From: Pedobacter sp. PACM 27299
Lineage (GTDB): Bacteria > Bacteroidota > Bacteroidia > Sphingobacteriales > Sphingobacteriaceae
Direction: 5' to 3'
NCBI RefSeq assembly: GCF_001412655.1
Contig: NZ_CP012996.1
Span: 1,984,001-2,048,000, forward strand
DNA length: 64,000 bases
Part shown: one piece after another, positions 58,615-64,000 of the stretch
Numbering within the stretch: the first letter of the stretch is position 1
How the letters are laid out: each line of letters opens with the position of its first letter
Made by a program: the position numbers and the translations under genes
Notes under the pieces: generated by a model
Databases searched by the model: none
Told to the model about the DNA's origin: nothing
The model's input: only the letters and a program-made list of their open reading frames with translations

Positions 58615-60696
58615 TTATAAATCCTGATTTACACTACATCTTATATCAGCCTGAAATTCAAGTAATGACTTTTTTAGCTTGAAATGGGTGTTAAATACAA
58701 GCACGGAATAATCGGCCATCACATCATACAGCAGATTGATTTCTGGGTAATTATAATGATCATATTGGAAATAAGACGCATTGCTATTGAGGTAATCATT
58801 GAATCTGCTGCGGACTTTAGACTCCATCAGCTCCAGGTAAACAGCGTCTGCTAACAAAAGCTTTATTTGCTCTTTAAAAGGCAGTTCTAAACTTTTCAGC
58901 ACTGATAAATTTTGCCCGATCTGATCATAAGCAGTTGGGGCCTGAATAAAATAGGAAGATTGCAATAATTGCAGGTAAACTTCGCGTTGAACCAGCATAT
59001 TAACAGTGCCTTTTTTGTAGTTCAGATAATGTGCTTTAAACTCCGCTAAATTGTCCAGACTCTTTGCCTCATTTAAAAAGAAATGGAATACTTTCCGATC
59101 CCTGTTTGCCAATAACTCCTCAAGTCGGGCAATTTCTTCATCCAGGGATTGAATCAATATATCAGCGGTTTCGGAGTTATATTTTGTGCCATCGTAATCA
59201 AAAGTTTTAATATCGAGGTAACCATTAGCAATTTCTGTAAGGATATTTTTGTCGGCATTAGCAATATTAAGGCTGTTAATTTCCGCTATAATTTCATCAT
59301 TAATGATTTGTTCCAGGTCTGCAGCCTCTTGTGAGATCGGGTGGTCAAATACTTCCTCTTCGAAAAGATTGTACGGATCACGCATATTAAAATAACCCTT
59401 ATACAGTTTAGGGAAAGAATGCTCCTGATCACGTGCTAAGTAAAGTACGGTGAAATCTTCGATTTCCAGATTTTTAGGGACAGTTTCATAGTTCAATCCC
59501 TCAAAATACTGGGCAGATAAAAATTGTTGTATTTGCTCCAGATTGCTGAGTAGCTGGACGGAAATGCCTGATGCATCACCTGTTGTCGCTTGATTTAATG
59601 CGGCCAATTTTTCTATTCGCTGCAGGGTGCTGGGATGTGAAGACCATTGGTCCTCTAATACCAATTTAGTGCCCTGGAATTTCTTATAATCTTCAAGGGA
59701 TAAATAGGGAAGTCCATCTATCAGCGGCATTTCAGTGTTTTTTGCCAGGTGTTGGATTAAGAAAAGATGTTGAGGATAAATGTTGTTTGTTTTTTTCGAG
59801 CTCGGGATTTTATTGCTGTAAAAATCAAGCAGTGTAGCCAATGCCTGATCGGCAAACTCTATTCTCAATAAAGCGCTGATCAGCGGTACTGAGCCTGTCA
59901 CACTTGCCGCAACAGCATCCGCATGGAATTCCATTTCTCTGGATAATCCTCTGTAGTTTAGGTTTAATGGCTTATAAGTCTTCATCAGTATGTTTTGTAT
60001 ACCTTGTATGATCACCACAGCCCCTTTTGAAAATAGGAGAAAGAAAGAACTCAGACTGGACCAGCCATTTAGCCAGGAGGCATAACTGTCATTTTCATGT
60101 AGCAGGTTATAAATCACTTTGTTTACATTAAATACATAACTTCCTAATTTCATACTGCGCTGAGAAAAATGGCCAAACTCATGTGCTAAAATTGCTTTCA
60201 GCTCAAGGGTAGAAACGGAATTCATTAGGCCTATCCCAATCATGAGGTTCTTTTTTACCGGAAAAAACATACTCCAGAAAGTGGCATCATAAAATACCGA
60301 AGCATTAATGTCGGCAGTCAGGTAAACCTTCTTTGGGAAATTCGTTTTTACCTCGCCCACGGTTTCATGAATCAGTTTAAATAGTGCGGGTTGCTGTTCT
60401 TTGTTGATTTCAAGAAACTGACTGCGGTCTATTTTTATTGCCGGACTAAAGATGAATTTAATGAGGAAAAAGAAGATAAACAAGCCCATTCCCATTAAGC
60501 CAAGGCCAAGAAATGCAGTGATAAATCCGCCAACATAAATTCCCAGCGCATAGGCGATCAAGGCGCAAAGCAATACCCAAGCCAGACCGAAAACAATCAT
60601 AACCAGGTAAGAGCAGACAAAGAATAATATAGACAGCGTCGATTTGATCGCCATCCTTCTAAAGTTGTTAGAGACGTTGAGGACGTTTTTTTGCAT
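58615..60696 (-). CDS. M48-family membrane metallopeptidase
   Basis: 693 residues. Two or three hydrophobic segments near the N-terminus (about 15-90) anchor it in the membrane. The zinc motif is Ala-His-Glu-Phe-Gly-His (about 170-175), followed near 250 by Glu-Met-Glu-Phe-His-Ala-Asp-Ala, the third ligand. Another hydrophobic patch lies at 205-225. The long C-terminal half (about 330-693) has helical repeats not seen in HtpX. The family degrades misfolded membrane proteins. Unusually large for M48. Confidence 0.85.
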   Translation of the reverse strand: MQKNVLNVSNNFRRMAIKSTLSILFFVCSYLVMIVFGLAWVLLCALIAYALGIYVGGFITAFLGLGLMGMGLFIFFFLIKFIFSPAIKIDRSQFLEINKEQQPALFKLIHETVGEVKTNFPKKVYLTADINASVFYDATFWSMFFPVKKNLMIGIGLMNSVSTLELKAILAHEFGHFSQRSMKLGSYVFNVNKVIYNLLHENDSYASWLNGWSSLSSFFLLFSKGAVVIIQGIQNILMKTYKPLNLNYRGLSREMEFHADAVAASVTGSVPLISALLRIEFADQALATLLDFYSNKIPSSKKTNNIYPQHLFLIQHLAKNTEMPLIDGLPYLSLEDYKKFQGTKLVLEDQWSSHPSTLQRIEKLAALNQATTGDASGISVQLLSNLEQIQQFLSAQYFEGLNYETVPKNLEIEDFTVLYLARDQEHSFPKLYKGYFNMRDPYNLFEEEVFDHPISQEAADLEQIINDEIIAEINSLNIANADKNILTEIANGYLDIKTFDYDGTKYNSETADILIQSLDEEIARLEELLANRDRKVFHFFLNEAKSLDNLAEFKAHYLNYKKGTVNMLVQREVYLQLLQSSYFIQAPTAYDQIGQNLSVLKSLELPFKEQIKLLLADAVYLELMESKVRSRFNDYLNSNASYFQYDHYNYPEINLLYDVMADYSVLVFNTHFKLKKSLLEFQADIRCSVNQDL

Positions 60697-60744
60697 TATT
60701 GAGCGTATTTAATGCAAATTAGTTAAAAACAGTAATTCTGTAGT

Positions 60745-60812
60745 AAAGAAAAGGGAAATTATCCGAAGAAATTTCCCTTAATCTAAATTAACGCTCTCGT
60801 ATATTATACGCT
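60745..60812 (+). repeat. Dispersed hairpin repeat, copy B
   Basis: Same layout and strand as copy A: AAAGAAAAGGGAAA, a 10-bp stem (AAGGGAAATT with AATTTCCCTT), then ATCTAAATTAACGCTCTC and TATAT..ACGCT. It lies in the 230-bp divergent gap between the M48 gene and a + strand hypothetical gene. Confidence 0.75.
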
Positions 60813-60926
60813 GGCAATGGTTAAATATTGTATTGCTGGTCGTTTTTTAGGAGGATGATCTCTTTTTTGTTCCCGGTTTTGAATAAATGATGGTAATTTT
60901 ACGGAAAGCCCCGATTAAATTAACTT

Positions 60927-61799
60927 ATGAAAAAAAAGCCGCTCTATATTTTTGTAGGTGTTGTTGCCCTGATCGCTATCATCAGCCTCTGTTATATTTC
61001 TTACCATGCGGGGGAAGGCTCCAAAACCGATTTCCCGAAAGACACTGCCGTTCTCAAAGAAGCGGTCGTTCAGCCCCTTAAAAAGGATACCGTGTATGTA
61101 AATCCTGAAGTACCCAAATCCGTTTACCATTGGACACCATCGGTGCAGGACTTTACGCTGGCGGATGCAGAACAATTAACCAAGTCAATTTATGATACGG
61201 TAACCGTCGAAAAGCAAGGTGATATGGAAGTTGATACTGTTGGAAGAGAGTTTAGTAACATTGTTTTTTTTAGTGCAGATGATGTACTTCATGCGATTGT
61301 GGTGGTAGAAAACCGCGGGCCGTTTTATGGTGTTTCTGTCGGATGGTGTGATGTGTTCGCTTTTGTGAAAGGAAAAAGCGGATGGCAGCTCTGTGATTTT
61401 ATGCTCGGTGCCGGAGGAGGAGGAATGTATGGCAATCCTGGCGAATTTCAGCGGCTGGAATTGATCGGCAATCAAACTGTAGGTATTATTTTGAGTGGTG
61501 GACAAGAGCACATGGGTGGGAATTACCATGAGAATGTGATTGGGTTGAACAAAGGCACGCTTCGAAGAATCACCACTATAAATACGCATCATGATTATGG
61601 TTCGGGAGCGGGTGATGAGTTTAAAACTACAGTATGTGATGAAAATGAATTTAAGTTCATCCCAAATGGCAGGGAAATGTATGACCTCAAAATCACTCGC
61701 TTCAACTGTCTGGAGGATAAGAATAGAAAAGTCAAAGAAATAGTGATTCCTTACCTTAATGGATATAAAATCCCAGATGCTTTTGTATTCGAAGGTTAG
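60927..61799 (+). CDS. Membrane-anchored hypothetical protein
   Basis: 290 residues. N-terminal anchor helix (about 6-26), a short Lys/Pro-rich linker, and a beta-rich domain with Asp-Phe-Met-Leu-Gly-Ala-Gly-Gly-Gly-Gly-Met-Tyr-Gly-Asn-Pro-Gly and a His-rich turn (Asn-Thr-His-His-Asp-Tyr-Gly). No known family identified. It is followed by two secreted genes on the same strand. Confidence 0.6.
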   Translation: MKKKPLYIFVGVVALIAIISLCYISYHAGEGSKTDFPKDTAVLKEAVVQPLKKDTVYVNPEVPKSVYHWTPSVQDFTLADAEQLTKSIYDTVTVEKQGDMEVDTVGREFSNIVFFSADDVLHAIVVVENRGPFYGVSVGWCDVFAFVKGKSGWQLCDFMLGAGGGGMYGNPGEFQRLELIGNQTVGIILSGGQEHMGGNYHENVIGLNKGTLRRITTINTHHDYGSGAGDEFKTTVCDENEFKFIPNGREMYDLKITRFNCLEDKNRKVKEIVIPYLNGYKIPDAFVFEG

Positions 61800-61892
61800 T
61801 GGCAGCAATTAAAGGGGGAGGTCTGTTTTTATTCTTTAAGCAGATGGAGCATGCAAATTCTAATAAAATAAAGTATTAGCTTTGGTTAACCT

Positions 61893-62675
61893 ATGTTTAA
61901 AACTATGACGATCACCCTAAAAAAATACAGTCGATTTTTCTTTCTGGCAGTAGGAATGCTGACTTCAATTCCTGTTTTTGCGCAGGAAGATAACCAGCAA
62001 TGGATAGCAGCCAGTCCTGCCAGTAAGGCCTATCATGCCAGCCGTTTTAAAAATACAACGCCTCCTTATGGATTGGCCAAAGTGAAGGCGATGATTGCCG
62101 GAATAAAATCAACTGGTGGCGATGGAGATACTTACTTTAATGTGCTGAGTCCGAAACTTTACCAAAGCCTTTCGCTTCCCGAAAAGTTCACTTATCACAT
62201 GATCCACCCTGAAATCTCCAGTCAAAACTGCGATATCCCTACACCGATTTTAGAAGAAGACCTGAAGATTTTCGGCAATTTGCCTGATCCTTTTGAGGAA
62301 CAAAACTGGAGTGAAAGACAGCTGAATTTTATGATCAGCAACCGGGATACGGTGCTTTCGCTCATTTCAGAATCGATCAATAGAAGTAAAAAAGTAGGCT
62401 TAAACTATAAAACGGCGATTGAGCATGTCAATGGTTGGGAAGTGATCCCAGTATTGATCAAGGCTTATAAAACGGACCGTAAAGATCATGATATCCTGAC
62501 TGTCCTGATCCAGCTCATGAAGAAAAACGACTATCAGCCTTTCATGACTTCCGCTTCCTTTATCAAATTATATGGCAACAACAGTACTTACACGAGTTTC
62601 ATAAGTTTTAATCAGGCCAATGAAGACCTGGTGATCAATAGGGCTGAAGCCTTCTACAATGGTCGTAAAAAGTAA
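61893..62675 (+). CDS. Secreted hypothetical protein
   Basis: 260 residues with a signal peptide ending Val-Phe-Ala-Gln (about residue 30). The mature part is helical with conserved-looking Trp/His segments but no motif I know. Its end overlaps the FGE-like gene by 17 bp, so the two are translated together and probably work together. Confidence 0.6.
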   Translation: MFKTMTITLKKYSRFFFLAVGMLTSIPVFAQEDNQQWIAASPASKAYHASRFKNTTPPYGLAKVKAMIAGIKSTGGDGDTYFNVLSPKLYQSLSLPEKFTYHMIHPEISSQNCDIPTPILEEDLKIFGNLPDPFEEQNWSERQLNFMISNRDTVLSLISESINRSKKVGLNYKTAIEHVNGWEVIPVLIKAYKTDRKDHDILTVLIQLMKKNDYQPFMTSASFIKLYGNNSTYTSFISFNQANEDLVINRAEAFYNGRKK

Positions 62676-63504
62676 TTTGATTGGGGTATTGCTGTTTTGT
62701 GCAATCAGCTTATTTGTTCAACCAGCATCAGCACAGTCAGACACCAGTTTTGTCCATATTCCGAAAGGAGAATATTGGTTAGGTAGTCGAGAACATCAGC
62801 TGAATCCGCTTAGGAAAGTCAGCAGCCCTGGTTTTGATATCGCCGCCACAGAGCTGACCAACCGCTTGTTTGATAAGTTTGTGAAGGCTACACATTATAA
62901 AACGGATGCTGAGCGTCTCAAAAATGCGATGGTCTTTGCACCCGGCCTTGCAGAATTCCGCTGGCTGAGTGATAGTACTGCTTATTGGAGATTCCCAAAT
63001 GGCACCAGTCGGGAGGGAATAGCAGATAAAATGAACCACCCGGTAACCACGATCAGCTATGCAGATGCCGAAGCTTATTGCAAATGGGCAAAAGTCAGAC
63101 TGCCAACACTGGATGAATGGGAAATCGCCTCACGTGCAGGCGCTAAAACTACTTATTTCTGGGGCGAAGATCCTCAGCAAATCAGAGAATATGCCAACAT
63201 CTGGCATGGACGCGACCACCTCAGCGCAGACTTCACAGATGGCTATATGTATACTGCCCCTGTGGCTAGTTTTAAACCCAACGGCTTTGGCTTGTACGAT
63301 ATCTACGGAAATGTATTTGAATTTTGTGAAGGAACGTTAAAAACAGATCCCAAAAACCGGAAGATTGGTCATGCCAGGGGAGGCTCCTGGTGGTGCAGCA
63401 ATTATGCCTGTGGTTTTTTCAATTCACTGGATGTCGGAAGGAATAATCCACATGCCTCTTTTAGTAACCAGGGCTTTAGGGTAGTCAGTACGCTATCAAA
63501 ATAA
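62659..63504 (+). CDS. Secreted FGE-like protein (SUMF1 domain)
   Basis: 281 residues with a signal peptide ending Ala-Ser-Ala-Gln (about 25). SUMF1 domain: Ile-Pro-Lys-Gly-Glu-Tyr-Trp-Leu-Gly, Pro-Val-Thr-Thr-Ile-Ser-Tyr-Ala-Asp-Ala-Glu-Ala-Tyr-Cys, Arg-Leu-Pro-Thr-Leu-Asp-Glu-Trp-Glu, Tyr-Gly-Asn-Val-Phe-Glu. Near the end Gly-Gly-Ser-Trp-Trp-Cys-x4-Cys aligns with the catalytic Cys pair of FGE (C246, C251). Such a pair allows copper-dependent oxidation of Cys to formylglycine, so it may mature exported sulfatases. SUMF1 domains also occur in proteins with other roles. Confidence 0.8.
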   Translation: MVVKSNLIGVLLFCAISLFVQPASAQSDTSFVHIPKGEYWLGSREHQLNPLRKVSSPGFDIAATELTNRLFDKFVKATHYKTDAERLKNAMVFAPGLAEFRWLSDSTAYWRFPNGTSREGIADKMNHPVTTISYADAEAYCKWAKVRLPTLDEWEIASRAGAKTTYFWGEDPQQIREYANIWHGRDHLSADFTDGYMYTAPVASFKPNGFGLYDIYGNVFEFCEGTLKTDPKNRKIGHARGGSWWCSNYACGFFNSLDVGRNNPHASFSNQGFRVVSTLSK

Positions 63505-63583
63505 TGCCAATTAAGGGAAATATTTTCTGCCTTTCTGTAACTTAAGAGACTAAGGTTAAGTCAAACAACCATATACCTTATAA

Positions 63584-64000
63584 ATGGCACTTTCGATAAC
63601 CAACCTCAGTAAACAATATAACGCACAAAAGACCGCAGTTTCCAATCTATCTCTTCAGATAAATAAAGGAGTTTTAGGCTTATTGGGCCCGAATGGTGCT
63701 GGTAAATCAACACTGATGAAGATGATTGCTACCATTAGCATCCCTTCCAGTGGAAGTCTCCTTTTAGAGGGGATAGATATTGTGCAAAATCCCAACTCCA
63801 TCCGCAAAGTGCTAGGCTATTTGCCCCAGGATTTTGGGGTGTATCCCAACCTCAATGCTTATGAGTTTCTAGAATATATAGCAGCCATGAAAGGGCTGGG
63901 AGGTAAAGGACTTCGCCAGCGAATTGACCTGCTATTAGAAAGTGTGAACCTGACTGCTGATGCCAAGAGACCTATCGGTACTTATTCCGGAGGGATGAAA
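63584..64000 (+). CDS. ABC transporter ATP-binding subunit (3' partial)
   Basis: ATG at 63584, open to the window end (139 codons). Walker A Gly-Pro-Asn-Gly-Ala-Gly-Lys-Ser-Thr near residue 36, Q-loop in Leu-Pro-Gln-Asp-Phe-Gly-Val, and the start of the signature Thr-Tyr-Ser-Gly-Gly-Met-Lys at the edge. It resembles ABC-2/NatA-type exporters. The Walker B and the partner permease lie outside the window. Confidence 0.9.
   Translation, partial: MALSITNLSKQYNAQKTAVSNLSLQINKGVLGLLGPNGAGKSTLMKMIATISIPSSGSLLLEGIDIVQNPNSIRKVLGYLPQDFGVYPNLNAYEFLEYIAAMKGLGGKGLRQRIDLLLESVNLTADAKRPIGTYSGGMK

Noticed and set aside
1..64000. CRISPR arrays or prophage structural genes
   Set aside because: No regularly spaced repeats or capsid, portal or terminase genes were seen; the only phage-like signal is the SusD insert.

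Overview
The window comes from a Bacteroidota chromosome, almost certainly Pedobacter or a close Sphingobacteriaceae relative. It has SusC/SusD pairs, TAnnTTTG-type -7 boxes and a TPR sensor kinase. It also encodes a chondroitinase AC very like Pedobacter heparinus CslA, with all known catalytic residues at the same numbers.

Layout. (1) 1-13761 (+): a polysaccharide utilisation locus for chondroitin/dermatan sulfate or hyaluronan. It holds an ABC-type PL8 lyase (cut by the window start), an S1 sulfatase, CslA, SusC, SusD with an unusual insertion, a DUF5017 surface lipoprotein and a GH88 unsaturated glucuronyl hydrolase, closed by a strong bidirectional terminator. Surface lyases would make unsaturated disaccharides, SusCD would import them, and the sulfatase and GH88 would finish them. 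(2) 13822-21002 (-): a second SusC/SusD pair followed by a Tat-exported phospholipase C. (3) 21342-23241: a frameshifted HxlR regulator divergent from a DHA2-type MFS pump. (4) 23300-27683: hypothetical genes, a cluster of inverted repeats, a 55-residue peptide gene and a two-component system.

(5) 28105-40995 (+) is the standout. Thirteen tightly packed genes read one way: DUF4177-like, YidD-like, small Cys-rich secreted protein, HSDR_N-type nuclease domain, vWA-like lipoprotein, 3-TM protein, tubulin/FtsZ-like GTPase, 1303-residue Hsp70/actin-like ATPase with a Trp-Gly repeat linker, degenerate Hsp70-like protein, two TerD proteins, a membrane-anchored OmpA-domain protein and a small 2-TM protein. 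I read it as an envelope-anchored, Ca2+-binding Ter-type stress or defence machine with two kinds of cytoskeletal NTPase. The function is inferred, not shown.

(6) 41289-47780: a lipidated RidA-like protein coupled to an esterase, a TonB-dependent receptor preceded by a tiny ORF ending Cys-His-Cys-Cys-Cys, and a complete ISL3/ISAon1-type insertion sequence (26-bp perfect inverted repeats, 8-bp target duplication). The IS sits inside an already truncated tyrosine integrase next to tRNA-Ser(TGA), which is the scar of an integration hotspot. (7) 47893-64000: SRAP protein, an MG2-like surface protein, a GH130/HAD/class I aldolase operon, a penicillin acylase-like protein, a quinone oxidoreductase, an M48 peptidase, secreted hypotheticals, a secreted formylglycine-generating-enzyme homologue that keeps both catalytic cysteines, and the start of an ABC transporter ATPase cut by the window end. 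The 23-41 kb block looks more AT-rich than the utilisation locus, which fits an accessory region.
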